A stretch of 64,000 nucleotides of DNA from Diphasiastrum complanatum (taxonomy: Eukaryota > Streptophyta > Lycopodiopsida > Lycopodiales > Lycopodiaceae): positions 21,023-85,022 of the forward strand of contig MU832143.1 of the NCBI GenBank assembly GCA_029204225.1. Reading direction: 5' to 3'. The translations under genes were made by a program, and so were the position numbers. Positions within the stretch are counted from its first letter, which is position 1, and every line of letters starts with the position of its first letter. A model generated the notes under the pieces. It was not told the origin of the DNA. It saw only the letters and a program-made list of their open reading frames with translations, and searched no databases. Shown piece after piece: positions 12,605 through 24,947 of this stretch.

Positions 12605-13928
12605 CATACAATGTGACGTACAATACACTCTGATAAGGATTCTCGACGTATAATAATAAAGCAATTTCTCTCACAACGTTTGCAGATATACGACGATTCA
12701 TTGCTGATGGCGGGAGACTGTTTGGATCGTTGCTTTGTGTCGATCTTCGTCTAGAAGCCAGTCTTCTTTTTCATCACAAATCTGAAACACATTCCAACTC
12801 AAACAAACAATAAACCGTTAATGATTATCGGCGTGCAAGATATTCTTCTACACATTGCTTTGCTTTTAACCACCTCGTCAAGGTTTCCTAAATATTGTTA
12901 TGATTTTCCCTCGTTCGAACTTGCCTGTTGATCTGTTACGTGTGTGTGTTTGCTGCTTCATTCAATTTTTACAATCATCTACTGATCTCGTCAGCGTGCA
13001 CAGATTATCCTAGACGTTGATAAGCTTTCTACTTTCTCATCAAACTGATTAGACATTTGTTACGCTTTTCCCCTCATTCGAAACTTTCCTGTTTAAGTAT
13101 ATGCGTCATGTGAGTGTGTGTGCTTCATTGGTTATTTGGGATCATCTCTTAATCTCATGAACGTGTACATTTTTATGCTGGAGGTTACTATGCTTTTCCC
13201 TGCTGATTATGCTTTTCCCCTCCTCGTTCAAACTTACCTGTTACACGATATTATACGTCATGTGCGTCAGTTTGCTTAATTCGCTGTTTACAATCATCTC
13301 TGAATCTCATCAGTGTGGATAGTATTATCCTAAACGTTTCCATGTTTTTTCGCATCTCATTCAAAGTTCTTAGGTGTTGTTATTCTTTGTATTTCCTCAT
13401 TTAGACTGAAACCGTGAGATTTTTCCGGATTTTGCCACGCTTGCGTGTGTAACCATTGACGAATTTCCATGTGACAATTTTCAGCTCTTGCTTAACTCCC
13501 AAAGGTGGGATTCAAATTTATCTGCCCTTTAAGCTCCGTGACTCGCCCCGTCTTCTACATATAATGAATTAAGCCTCGTAACTTTATCCCGTTCCACTTC
13601 CGTCTGAGGGCATGACTGAATTAAGCTTTAGGCTTTTTAGTGTTAATGTGAAAGTGGTAAGCTATTATGATGATTTGCTAAAAGCGGAGCTGTCACTCCG
13701 AGGTGAGTTTGAGCATCAAATTGAGTAGTTTTAAGATTAATTTTAATTTTCAAATTGAGTAGTTTTAAGATTAATTTTAATTTTTTTATAATGCAATCGT
13801 TGATTTAGAAATTTTTAACAGTTAAGGCAAAGCTTCTCTTCAAAGATCAATCACCTTGTTTATAATAATGTATCAATTACCTTGTTTATAATGATTAATT
13901 ATCATAATAATCAATTGGTGCTTTGAAA
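12602..13928 (+). promoter_or_regulatory. possible promoter and 5' UTR region of the MOK-like gene
   Basis: This 1.3-kb stretch has no transposon signature, in contrast to the DNA on both sides, and is pyrimidine-rich with several CTTTTCCCCTC-type motifs. It sits directly before a candidate ATG with a consensus splice donor. I infer that it may hold the transcription start and untranslated leader. No TATA box or start site could be fixed from sequence alone. Confidence 0.3.
13717..13784. repeat. perfect 34-bp tandem duplication
   Basis: Two identical copies (13717-13750 and 13751-13784) begin CAAATTGAGTAGTTTTAAGA and continue into an AT-rich end. The perfect identity implies a recent event. 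Confidence 0.9.
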
Positions 13929-13950
13929 ATGGCTCAACAGAAAAATTTTC
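13929..13950 (+). CDS. MOK: candidate first coding exon of MOK-like kinase (mini-exon)
   Basis: ATG at 13929 opens seven codons (MAQQKNF) plus one base, followed by a perfect GTAAGT donor at 13951. The leftover base fits the phase of the exon at 19118, making the joined start read KNFQYRMIAKKGEG, comparable to the short KNYKAIGKIGEG start of animal MOK. This exon is needed because the 19118 exon has no usable upstream ATG. It is an inference from phase, donor quality and position; another upstream ATG exon is possible. Confidence 0.45.
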
Positions 13951-14199
13951 GTAAGTTTTATAGGATATCATTTGACCAGGAATGAAATTCCACGAGCTTA
14001 TTCACAGTTTATGGAAGGTTATTCACAGACGTGAGGATCGTGAAGTTGCTATGAAGGAAATGGCCACAGAAAGACTGAATAAGATAGCTCATTATTTTAT
14101 GAGATTGCAATATTCATCAAAACATATCATGCTAACATCACATGTCTATGCGGCTTTATTGAGGTAAAGCTTTTCTTCTATATTGGAATGGGCTCGATA

Positions 14200-15348
14200 A
14201 TTTCGTTTTCTTTGTCAAGAGCACTTCAAAAAATATCAAAGTAATTGTGATCATATACTAAAGCTAGACATGTTTGAAATTGCTACATGATTAAGATGCC
14301 CAAGCCCATAGTGCCAAATCAATTCTTTATTGACAAGAACAGAGATATTTAAGGCATGATTTGTTACAAAATAGTTTTTTGTAGAATCTGATTCCTAAGC
14401 ATGAGAACCCTCGAAGTGTTACTAGACTCATAGATAGATTTTAAAGATTCCCAAGCCTCTTTAGCACTCTTACATGATGATACTTCCCTTAAAAGATCAT
14501 TGCTTACATTCATCTTAATACAGTGAAGTGCAAGCCTAGACCTCTTCTTGTATCTCACTAATTCCTGTGCACCTAGAGGTTCATCTTCATCATCTATTAG
14601 AAACTCATAAAGATCCTGGAGCACCATTAGTGACTCCATCCTCACTTTCCAAATAGCATAATTGGTAGAATTTAACCTCTCACTAGCTTCTAGAAGGTAG
14701 GCTCCCACTGATCCCATCTTACTAGCAAGATTCTACACACAAAATATAGATTCGTTTGGACCTGAAACTCACAAAGGTTTCTAACTTGCAGTGTTTCACT
14801 CAAATGTTGACTTCTAATCCAACAGATGGATTTGTAATCACAGTTCTATCACTCCCTCACAAAGCTAGAATGAAGATAAGATGAGATGAAAACTACTCTC
14901 AAGCAAATCTTGCCAATCTTGGCTATTCTTGGACAAAAACTGACTCTATCTCTCTCATTCACTTTGATGTACTTTCAAGACCTGGTTTTCACTTTAAGAA
15001 GGTCTGAAATCAGCCTAGATTAATTAGTTTTTATGAAACAAATTCAAAACTAATCAATGGCAATGATCTTGGTAGCTTATCCTAGGATTTGCATGAAAAA
15101 TTACATCAAACTGACACCAGATGAATTTTCTATGATCCAATGAATATGGGTTATTAAATGCTGGTTCAGAGATGCCCACACGTGTGAACAATACAGATTT
15201 TGATCCTGAAAAAGTTTGGGATCAAATCCCCTCACCAAAACCTGGATACCAGCTCGCCCTTCCAATACTAGCTTTTTGCACCAAAACTTGCTAAAACTGG
15301 ATTAGATTCAAACACAGATCAATGGCCTTGTACTTGGCTCTGATACCA
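14200..15348 (-). pseudogene. copia gag and pre-integrase remnant
   Basis: The minus frame at 14364-14717 encodes a UBN2-type gag N-terminus (EASERLNSTNYAIWKVRMES, then EAWESLKSIYESS), related to the gag at the left edge. Below it, at about 14220-14345, the minus strand reads LVNKELIWHYGLGHLN, a GAG-pre-integrase motif. The rest of gag and the protease between them are deleted. The primer site TGGTATCAGAGC is at 15337-15348. This is a broken copy inside the first intron of the kinase gene, in antisense orientation. Confidence 0.75.
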
Positions 15349-16040
15349 TGTGAAAAGTACAGTACTAAGGACCAAAAATGGATCTTTGAATGATCCACAA
15401 GGTGATTGTATGCTTGTTAAACAATCTACCAGAAACTAGTCATCAGAAAACAAGATCTAGTTTAGCAGCTTGATAGGAAACAAGTAGAGACAATCAAAGC
15501 ATTGGTCAATTAGTATAATCCAACTCCACACGTGTGGAAATAAGGCTGTAGTACGGCCTGTAGACAATGTTTACAAAGTGCCAAAGCTGGGTTTCATTGG
15601 AAATCAAGAGTAATCACCATACAATGAGAGGAAACTCGAGTTTCTCCTTGAGGCTCCAAAAAGTTTCTATCTTCACACTATGGAGAATGGGAATACATAG
15701 TAAAACACACTTCCTTTGCAAAGTTAGGTGAAAATCCAACATGTAATAAGGAAGTAGACTCCACTTTCTTGCCCTAATGTGAAAACCCTAGCTTAGGATC
15801 CAAGAGTCATGCTTGGTAGGTGCATGGTAGGTACAAATCTCATTATAAATCATGGTCTAGATCCTACAAAGTAGGAATCACTACCAAATGGACACAACCA
15901 CTCCTCTTGACTCGTGGTAACCTACTTTAGGTGTGTATGTACAAGTGGCACTTTGGCCATTCAAGTAACCAACAAACAATATTGACAAAATGTACAATAT
16001 TCTACATGGCTAGATTTGCCAATGTAGGCAATTTTTCACA
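15349..16040 (-). repeat. copia 5' LTR (692 bp)
   Basis: On the minus strand it starts TGTGAAAAATTGCC and ends CTTTTCACA directly next to the primer binding site. The ends match those of the LTR at 1922-2604 but the bodies differ, so they belong to related, distinct families. Confidence 0.75.
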
Positions 16041-17379
16041 TCTTAGTGTGTCAATATGATCATCACCTAGTTTTCGTATGCAAGTGGCAAGCTTAAAAAC
16101 AATGTCATAATTGCGTCTAAATCGTTGATGACTGATCTGATAGCCGCCATTTGCTCAAGGAGGGTCTTGAACTAGTTGATATGATTCTACAAAGTGTTAC
16201 ATCCATGTCCAGTCTAGAGGATAATATGGTATCATAGTCGCCGCTTTCACAGATTAGTGCATTCCCAACTGTGCCTGACAAGGCAATATGGTGCCTGGTC
16301 TCATCCACAAAGGTCGTGGAGGTCTTGAGAGATGGTGTGCCTGCTTGAGCCTAAATGCCAGCCTGAGCTGTTTGTTATGGACTAGCTGTAGGCCTAATTT
16401 TTCATCCCTCCACACCTTAAGTGAGAGCGTGAACATATTATTATGCTTGTAACTTGGTATCAAGGTTCTTTATGGTACAAAAATTTTATGCCAACTTAAA
16501 TAGTATCTAGATCAAAGAGGGCCCATTTCCTTAGTGTTGGCTCAAATGAAAAGCAAGTCAGAGACTGGTTAGTAGAAGCAAATAATGTAGTGAGAGATTT
16601 TTCCCTTGATAGTGGTGTTTGAATTTTTTGTCGTAATTAAAAAAAACTTAATTTCTTGTTTTGGGTGTCAGTCTTTTCTACAATGGTCAAGTTATTATTG
16701 GATCCCTCTCATCAAATAGTCAAAGTTGATTGCAAGATCTGTTCAAATTCTATTACAAAAAGTAGGATACTACAAACTTTAGATTTTTTGATTTTCTTGC
16801 ACTTCAGTATATCCATCCTTTTTCTTGGAGATCTTTGTTATCGTATTTTCTACAATTTACTGCTTCACTAGTAGTTTATGGTTCTTTATTTTGATTATTA
16901 GTATTTGAGATACTTACAGTTTGCCAAGTTTGTGCCACTTAATCTTTTTCTACATTTGCATATTTTCTATTTGGATGATCGTTCTTCCTTAAGTAGGGTG
17001 CTCCGCTGCACTTTATAGCTCCTCAATTGGATGTATTGATGTTCACTTTATGATTTTCCAATTTTCATTAGTTTTCAAGACTATCCTTTTGTGCTTTTTT
17101 GTTTCCTTCTTTGTAGATGTTTACATAATTTTTCGTCCTACAATAAGGTGCTTGCAATGCATTTTTTAGCTTGTAAATCTAATTGGCCTACAATCCAAAT
17201 CGGCATTTGCCCAAAATTTATCACCGTTAAGAACCTTACCATTTCTCATCACTATTCCATCTTCTATGGAATACTTAAGATACGTATGATGCTCTCCTTT
17301 TGCTTGTCCATGACTAACCTCCTATTCCACTTTCTTACAATGAGGATCTTCCTGCTGAGCCTTCCTTATCTTAGACAAT
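16041..17379. other. intron sequence, probable degraded gypsy DNA
   Basis: No intact frame is recognisable. The minus strand towards 17100-17230 may be a decayed continuation of the gypsy remnant at 17380-17660, but stops and substitutions prevent a firm call. Confidence 0.3.
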
Positions 17380-17660
17380 AAGTCATTTTTGATAACTACA
17401 AATGACGTCTAATACACTATACGAGATAGTGCATCTGCCATATGATTCTCAGCTCCTTCTTTTACCGAATCTCCATTAGGAATTTTTTCATAAGCTCAGA
17501 CCATTTGGATTGCTGGCCTTTAAGGTCTAGTTGCTTACAAAAGGATCTATAGGTATCATGATTAGTAGATACCTCAAATTTTGATCCATGCAGATAATGC
17601 CTCCCATGCCTTTAATACATGAAGAATGACATACAACTCCAGTTGAGCTACAATCATCTT
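17380..17660 (-). pseudogene. gypsy RNase H to integrase linker remnant
   Basis: The minus strand, read through stops, gives QLDLKGQQSKWSELMKKF followed by a KKE and an ALV-like segment. This corresponds to the end of gypsy RNase H (compare QPDLRGWQARWAELMQEF in the element at 25 kb). Several stops and frameshifts mark it as old. Confidence 0.5.
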
Positions 17661-17725
17661 CATTAGTTGTTTGTATCGACTTTTACTTGAGTGACTATGA
17701 TGTCAAACTCTTTCCATAATATATT

Positions 17726-17861
17726 TTGTCTAAGACATTGATCTCAGGAATTGTCATCCTTCCTTTTTCCATGTTTCTAGTGTAATGGAATAATTGTCTA
17801 AGACATTTATGTCAAGAATTTTTATTCTTCCTTTTTCCATGTTTCTAGTGCAATGAAAAAA
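17726..17861. repeat. 68-bp tandem duplication
   Basis: TTGTCTAAGACATT starts both units (17726 and 17794); both continue with CCTTCCTTTTTCCATGTTTC-like text and TAGTG. There are small differences. Confidence 0.7.
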
Positions 17862-17978
17862 TCAATCGTCAAGTGGAATTCTTCTTCCCATATGTTCTTT
17901 CTTATTCCTTATGTGTATGCTTATCTAACTCACTCCTATAATGATTGTAACCCATTTGACTTTTATTTTTGAATTTTG

Positions 17979-18088
<110 letters not shown>

Positions 18089-18304
18089 CTAATAAGATAT
18101 CAAAATGTATCAGATACAGTCAAAGCACCGTGTGCTAACAAAGCCAAAGCTAATAAGTGTGCGTAAACTGCAACAACAACTAGTGATGTTAAATCTTTGA
18201 GGTGTACGAAATGAATGAAGATGCCCATGACTATTCTAGTGCTTCAAGTGTCTACTGCAGCGTGCTCATCTCTCCCCAAAGTCTTACCTCGTGATGCACA
18301 GTTC

Positions 18305-18421
<117 letters not shown>

Positions 18422-19084
18422 CATTGTATATAACTTCCTTGAAACACTGCACTTTTTGGAACATCTCTAACTTGAAAATGCTTTGTTGGTGAAAATTCTA
18501 TGGAAATTATGTTAAGCTTCCCATCTCACTCTACAAAATGGATATATATAATCTAGTTTGATTCTCAATTTTCTACGATATGTGTGGAATATGAGGATGT
18601 AGACAATGATCATAATCTTTATCTTATTTGAAACAAACTGGACAAGTTTAAAGGTCACAATTCGTCTTTTGCTTCTTATTGTACTTTATATCGCTCTTGC
18701 TATGCCTTGATAAAAAGGTAAGAACTCAAATGAATCAAGTACTTTCCAAAATTGACCAATGAAATTTTATGATACAAGTCACTTTTCTTTTGATATACTT
18801 TGAGAAGTTTCTTTAAGCTGGTTTCTCATTTTCACATCTCAAAGTATCTCGTGAAAAAGGGATAAAGGAGGATTATGATGTATGCTTGTATGTAAAAGTG
18901 AATGTAAACATACAAAGCATTGAAATGGATGCAATATGACTTGTGTATCAACAAGTCTGATATCTCTTTGTACCCTTGGAGGTTTTTTTGCAAGAAAACA
19001 TAGTGGAACCAAATCTTGAAAACATTGTGAGATAGTGAGATCACTAGACTATTGCACAATAATCTCCAAGCATTTTCTATGGCC

Positions 19085-19117
19085 TACTAACCAAGATATG
19101 CTTGTCCTCGTTGATAG
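19085..19117 (+). promoter_or_regulatory. branch point and 3' splice site before kinase exon 2
   Basis: TACTAAC (19085-19091) matches the optimal branch-point consensus and lies about 27 bases before a TAG acceptor at 19117, with a pyrimidine-rich stretch between. This supports an intron end here rather than a translation start. Confidence 0.65.
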
Positions 19118-19242
19118 AATATCGCATGATAGCCAAGAAAGGAGAAGGCACATTCTCAGAAGTATTAAAAGCGCAGTGCCTCAAAACAAACAAATATGTT
19201 GCCATCAAGTGTATGAAAAACACTTTTGGAAGTTTGGATCAG
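19118..19242 (+). CDS. MOK: MOK-like kinase exon 2 (glycine loop and VAIK lysine)
   Basis: Encodes the kinase N-lobe: YRMIAKKGEGTFSEV with the ATP-binding glycine loop, then KYVAIKCMK carrying the invariant lysine, ending after DQ at a CAG|GT donor (phase 0). A frame extended upstream has no ATG before the in-frame stop at 19060-19062; only TTG codons occur. Hence the start must come from an upstream exon, or from ATG 19126 with a truncated strand. The start of the exon is set by the TAG acceptor at 19117. Confidence 0.88.
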
Positions 19243-19554
19243 GTCTCTCTCAATCTCACATTCTCTCTTTGTGGAGTGAGCTAAACAAGTTCTCTATTTT
19301 ATGTTCAATAAATACAGCACTCTCCCACAAAATGTAAGATGCATGTAGATGTACATTGTTTCATCTTGTTGCAATTTTTGTTACATTTTACTTCTCTCTC
19401 TAGATAAATCAAACTTATGGTCGCAAGCCATTATAATATGCTCCCAAAAGCCAAATATATGTCAATCTACATTGTTTTGTTTTGATTGAACCTTTTGGTA
19501 CTTGATGCCATCTTCTTCCCTATGTAGAATTTAATTTACGTTTATTGGCTTCCA

Positions 19555-20310
19555 ATCATGCCACACTACTTGGACTCGGGACTCTCACACTGCCTCAGAT
19601 TCACATTGGGATAGCTCAGGGTGTCTTCTCACCAGCTAGCTATCAAGAATGGGAGGTTCCACAGAATTCTCAGAGAGGAGCGAATTTGCCAATTATGCTC
19701 TCTAGATGAAGTGGAGTTTGAGGAGCATTTATCTTTAGTTGTCCTATATACTATGAGATCAGAGGGAGATATCACTGCCTGTTTCGAGACATGCCTACCA
19801 CTCTACGCTCTCTCGTAGCGAGGCGAGATCTATGTGGCACAGCTCCGCATCTTACCACTCAGCCCTTGAATTCTTCTTTCTTTATCAGGCGGAGATTGCG
19901 AGATACAGTGCATGATGATGATGATGGTTATGACGATGATGAGGCTGAGTGTACTTCTCACCATCACTCTATTGCCACTCTATTGCCAGGATCACGAGAC
20001 CTCCTATGCAGAGACACTTCATATAGACGACGTCAGAGGGCTCCAGCGCCTGCAGCTCGCATTACATCTTTCTATAGCATCAGCATGAACTTTACATCAT
20101 GACATAGATGCATTTATTATTATGCACATACTCTCTCATTTCCGCACTTACCTTAGTTTGTACTAGATGTTTCTTTATTACAGCTTCGGAGACATTTTAT
20201 ACGCTCCCATTGTTACTACATACTTGCCATGCATTTCATTAGTCTTATATGCCTTTTAGCATGAAAAATACATTAATAAAACTTGCTTTTTTTCTTTATT
20301 CTCTCTCTTA
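19555..20310 (+). mobile_element. LINE family 1, 5'-truncated 3' end (copy A)
   Basis: The segment matches the last part of the LINE at 55.1-60.7 kb: HYLDSGLSHCLRFTLG-like start, then the C-terminal zinc motif (ICQLCSLDEVEFEEH, last Cys lost), a PIP-like QPLNSSFF at 19860-19883, an acidic run DDDDGYDDDE and a second ITSFY at 20061-20075. The 3' end has the stem-loop (20249-20262, one mismatch), TTAATAAAAC and a CT-rich tail. It is 5'-truncated, as is usual for LINEs, and is followed at once by another LINE start. Confidence 0.8.
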
Positions 20311-22080
20311 GCGCTCTAGCTCCATCCTCATTGATTTCATGGCTCCACGTAAGCGTGGGGGAAGTAACTCCCCCGCTCTCCACCTCATCTCGGAAGTAGC
20401 TCCAATGCGGATTCCAACACCTTTATTGCTACTGATTTCATCGCCGACAGACCTCCAGCTCCAGAGCTGCCATCACTGTCCTCCAGCGCTCCAGCGCTGG
20501 CATCACCTGCAGTGCTGCCCATTGCTGCTTCCAATGCTGCCTCTGCCTCTGCCTCTGCCTCCAGCGCTGCCTCTGGCTCCAACGATGCCTCCACTGCTGA
20601 GAATATCTACAACGATGTTGGGAACATCTCTAGTGCTGCTGGGGACACCTCCAGCAGTGCCCCCAATATTATTGCCACTGACTCCATCGCTGGGGGGACA
20701 GTCAGTGCTGTCCCTTCCTCATCTGACATTTCTTCATCGTATGCTGCCTACCTATCAGGTTTTACCAAAAATGCTCGACATCTACATGCCTAGGAAAGCA
20801 TTTGAGGGCTATCTAAAAGCAGAGGTAGATGCCTTAAAATTCGAAGTATAGCAGCTTAAGCTGACAATGTCGACGCTGCTCCAAGACAACATGGCTCTCA
20901 AACAGAAAATCCAGACATTGGAAGGAACGCCATCCCCAATGACAAGCAAAATCGATGAGCTAGAACGTCACCTGAGTGAACACAAGGAGACTACAAAAAC
21001 TTGCGCTTCTTTATTTCACAAACCCAACAGTTTGTCGTTCTTGCATAACGGCTCACTCATTGAATCGAATGGAAATGTCAATATTTCTTCTCCTTATGTG
21101 CATTATGCTTTAGAAATGGTTGAATGCATGAATATTGTGATTTGCAATATTGCTCGTTCAAGAATGCAAGAAAATCTATTAGGAGGCTAAAGCATCGGGA
21201 CGTTTTGCTATTTATCGGGATGGTCATTGATATTTGGATCGTGGTCCATCTACCTCTAGTGCCTAGGAAGTTGGGGCTCTCGGGCGTAGGAGCAGCCTGA
21301 GGCCCCATCCACATCATCTCGTATTGGTCTTTGGAACTGTAACGACATCCATTCTTCAGCAGCTGCAAGAGATTTAGCAAACTTCATAGCAAAGGGGCAC
21401 ATCCTTCTTTTCACTGAGACTCATGAGAGTCAATTTCGAGGACTACCGGAGTTTCATGGATTCAGATGGTTTTTGGTTTTTGGATTAGAGACTAGATCTG
21501 TAGGGGGCGGAGGTTTTGGTGGAGTTGCATGCTTATACAGGGACTCATTATAGCCTATCATTGATCTGGTTCGACAGGATGAGCATGCGTGCTATTTGTG
21601 GCTTCGATTTCTTGGCTGGAGTATTGGGCTTGATAGGGATTTGTATCTGGCAGTTTGCTATTTTCCAGTAGAGTCTTCGACTTTCGCTGATAGTATGGGC
21701 CCCCCCATATGCTGATCTCTCATCAAATTTCTTCTTTACGTGGAGCGTGGTTATATACTTCTAGCCGGTGACTTCAACGCCAGGACCTCCTCTAGACAGA
21801 TAGAGTTTCATATGATCACTGATGACCCTTTAAGGATACATGCCATGGATAGTACGGATATGGGGATTGACAGGATATCTGCTGATGATTGTGGCCCAGC
21901 CTCTACATATGGTGAGCACTTTCTTTTGCTGGGTGAGGCCCATGAGCTTTCCATTTTTTATGGCTTATCCTGTTGGCCAAGATCTGGTGACTATACTTGC
22001 CACCCTCATGGTGGTGGGCATAGTGTTGTGGATTATTTCATGAGGTCACCATCTCTTATACCCTTTATTACGTCCACGTC
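20311..22080 (+). mobile_element. LINE copy B: ORF1 and endonuclease, disrupted
   Basis: Starts just after the tail of copy A. ORF1 pieces: a low-complexity Ser/Ala-rich part (20512-20793) and a coiled-coil start (MSTLLQDNMALKQKIQTLEG, 20867 onward). From about 21340 the APE endonuclease follows with several stops: ETRSVGGGGFGGVACLYRDS, LLAGDFNARTSSRQIEF (21752-21802) and HSVVDYFMRSPS. No RT follows; the copy breaks at about 22080. A piece of a LINE C-terminus reappears at 28088-28670 and may be the other side of the same copy. Confidence 0.7.
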
Positions 22081-22111
22081 CTGAATATAGGATTCAGTAT
22101 GATCCTAGACT

Positions 22112-22164
22112 TGGATACACGACGGTACTCCAGTGCTCGAGATTATTGCTTACGCCACATCATA
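22112..22164. repeat. 53-bp direct repeat, left copy
   Basis: TGGATACACGA, TACTCCAGTGCTCGAG and ATTATTG follow each other here and again at 28038-28087, about 90% identical by eye with a three-base gap. The two copies bracket the gypsy cluster. Confidence 0.75.
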
Positions 22165-22375
22165 CTGGACGAGACCTGTAAAGTAATTAATAACCTTGTG
22201 AGGCCCAGACACACTATTTGGAGTTAATACATGGTTTAGGACAGTCAATGCATGTGTAGAGTATCAATAGCAATGGAATTTCTTAATTGGGGAGTTTAGG
22301 CCTTGCATGACTGCATGCACAGGGTGGTCTTGGTTTTGGTTCCTTGGCATTCCTGGTTGTTCCATATTGCTTGGT

Positions 22376-22690
22376 TTCAGATGATGTAGCCGAAATGTTC
22401 CCTTCGTCGTCGCGATGTTGATCCTGAGCTGTTCCCATTCTTACCAGCTGCCATTCACCAGGTTAATTCACCAGGTTCGCCTTCACCATAGTCGACGTTG
22501 TCGATAGATTTAGTTTTTGGTCCAGTGAGATGGTCATCCTGTTGAGGAGACCACATGGGAGCCTATTGATGTCTTTTATCATACACCATCACTTGCGGAT
22601 CAGGATCGTGCTCTTGCTGCACTTGTTGATTCCTCTACATCAGATGCTGCTCTAGTTGTTGATGCACCAGGGCTTGCTGCTGTTTGATCC
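22376..22690 (+). pseudogene. chromovirus-type gypsy pol C-terminal remnant
   Basis: Read through stops, the plus strand gives GHPVEETTWEPIDVF at about 22520-22580, the core of an integrase C-terminal chromodomain, then DQDRALAALVDSSTSDAALV and a stop. A purine-rich TCGGGGAGAG follows near 22717-22727, where a 3' LTR would start. It belongs to a gypsy different from the one at 24.4-28.0 kb. Confidence 0.55.
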
Positions 22691-22729
22691 AGTTTCTTTT
22701 CGACAGTTGGGTCTTTTTTTGTGTCGGGG

Positions 22730-23510
22730 AGAGTTATGGACTTGGCTCATTACATTCGCCACGTCCATTTACATTTACTTCACTTTATGCATAAGCAGGC
22801 CTTGGGCCCTTTTTTATTCATTATTGACACTTAGACTATATGGTTGGCCTTGGGCCTTATTATTCATTATTTGGACATTTGGACATATTCCTGGAGAGTG
22901 GGGGCCTTTTTGAAGGGCGCACTATTATCCCTCCCAGTTGGGCCCTAACCACTGGAAGCTTCCTTTTAGGGCTTCCTCTAGGCTATAAGTAGGGAATCTG
23001 TGTCATTTGTTACTCAGCTGATGATATTGATCTCTCTCTTTAGTCTCCTTAATTTCTTTTTCCTGCTTTCTAGGGTTAAGTCTTGCTTATGTGATGGTTT
23101 CATAGCTTAACTCTAGATCAGTTGTGATTGCATTCGTAACTAGTAGGATGTTGTAAAACGCCTTGTAGAGCTTGCCAAAAGTTGAATCAAAGTTTTATGA
23201 AGCTTTCCTTGAAGTTAGAGCCAAGAATTCGGTGAATTGTTTTTGTAGAAGGCCGAAAAAAGCTGAAAAATAGCCTTTTTTTGGTGATTTTTGGGGGATG
23301 GATTGCTCTCAATCCACAAGGGGATCATGCTGAAGTTTTTCACAGCCTGTTTAGTACTCATCTTGACCTATCCAACAAGCTATCAGACTTATAAATTGAT
23401 GGCCGGGGGCTTATGCTCCGTCTCCATCAACTTTGAAGCAAAAAGCTCTTCTACAAATCATGAAATCTTTGTTCTTAGCCCATACTTCTTCTTAGGACCT
23501 GTGTGAATGC
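22730..23510 (+). repeat. possible gypsy LTR
   Basis: Follows the pol remnant and a purine-rich run. Contains a promoter-like GGCTATAAGTAGGG (about 22980) with pyrimidine-rich sequence after it. No partner LTR was found, so its boundaries are unknown. Confidence 0.35.
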
Positions 23511-24360
23511 TTCACGGAAGTCTAATAGACCATTTAAGATTGTTGGTAACATCATTTTTGGGCTTGGGGAGGTGTTTGCATGTTTTTAGACAGTATGGCC
23601 TAGAAAAAGTGGGCCCTAATACAGAATTCAGACGCTCTGTTTTCGCATGTGTGAAGCTGAGTTGGCAGGCTGATGTGTCAACCATCTCGGTCACTTGGTC
23701 TTCCTCCGTACTGTGCTTTACAGCGCCTAATTTGGTGCACTGTAGCTCAAGTTATGGCCATTTGAAGTTTTGGCAATTTTGTGAGCAAAATTGTCAAAAT
23801 CCGTAAAGGTTTTGATTGCATGCTTGCTTTTTCCCTAAATTGTGGTATTGTACTTGTATGGATTGGTTGCATGTTGATTTTGAGAGTGTTTTTGACATGC
23901 ATGAGGGATTTACAGTCGTTTTGAGTGGTCATACGCATGTGCTATGATGGTTGGGTCACAAATTAATGATTCTGGCTGACAATGTCCGTACAACTGAAAT
24001 TTACATAAAAATTCCGTAATGTCAAAAAAGCAGTTGATGTCACATGCTTTTTATGCCGGACTGACATTATGTTGGTAAGATTAGGAATCGAACAATATGT
24101 TGATTTTTCCGATTTCAAATGCCTATATACTGAAAGTGTTTTTGATGAATTTCAAATTACGTAAAATTCAAAAAAAAAATTAAATTTCAAAAATTCAAAA
24201 TTTCCAATTTTTTGAATTGTCTATAAAATGAACTAAAGTTAGTGAATTGACCATATTGGAGTCAATTTGAGTCAGAATTGGTTAACTGTACTTTACTTAT
24301 AGTTAAGAATAGACGTATTCATTAACTAAAGTTAGTTATTAGATAGATAATTGAAGATGG
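23511..24360. other. intron sequence without recognised feature
   Basis: AT-rich, with a simple AAATTC-rich patch near 24160-24220. I see no gene or clear element. Confidence 0.4.
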
Positions 24361-24947
24361 CAGAAGAAGTTGCAAATTAGGTTGTGCCAAATCCGGCTGC
24401 ACTATCATTGCCATCAGTTGAGTATGGCACTCAATGACATGAACCATCAGAATAATATGAGAGACAAATAGATGGAAGTTCATTTGAACCAGATTAAATT
24501 ACTGTCATCTTTGAATCTCGGGTTTCAGCCTGAAATCTATTCAGGGGAGAAGGAGAAGAAACCGGAAGTTGCGGAGGACTGGCTTGTTAAGTGGAGCAGT
24601 TATTTCAGTGTGCATGGACTTCCTGATGAGAAGAAGATTGAAAGTGTCGTGCTAATATAATATGAAAATGATTCCCATTTTGGTCATATTTGGAACATTG
24701 TTTGGACCGAAAGAAATGAGGACTCTAGTGAATCAAGTTCACAGGGGTCTCAACTAACAAAGAAAAATAAGAAGATTGTGGAACAATATACCATTTGAGA
24801 TGGATTGTTATTTTGGAATATGGAAAGGTTTGTGTACCTGGTGATGATGAGCTCAAACGCAAGATTTTGTTTGAGTGTCATGACATACCCCCTGTGCAGG
24901 ACATCCCAGTAACACAGGACTCTTGACTTGGTCAGAAGAGAGTTTTA
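24361..24947 (+). pseudogene. gypsy gag start joined to integrase zinc-finger piece
   Basis: At 24472-24657 a short frame gives a gag N-terminus (FQPEIYSGEKEKKPEVAEDW, LPDEKKIESV). Soon after, at about 24790-24950, another frame reads DGLLFWNM, then LKRKILFECHD and LVRREFYWPKL. That is the HHCC domain of a gypsy integrase, which should lie after the RT rather than before it. So the 5' part of this element is a patchwork with the rest of gag and protease missing. Confidence 0.65.

Noticed and set aside
13982-14167. Open frame after the candidate mini-exon, ending near a GT, as an exon
   Set aside because: No recognisable domain, and it lies after the consensus donor at 13951, so it is more likely intron.
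19102-19284. Kinase frame starting with TTG as if Met
   Set aside because: Nuclear plant genes do not normally start at TTG, and a branch point and acceptor lie inside this stretch.
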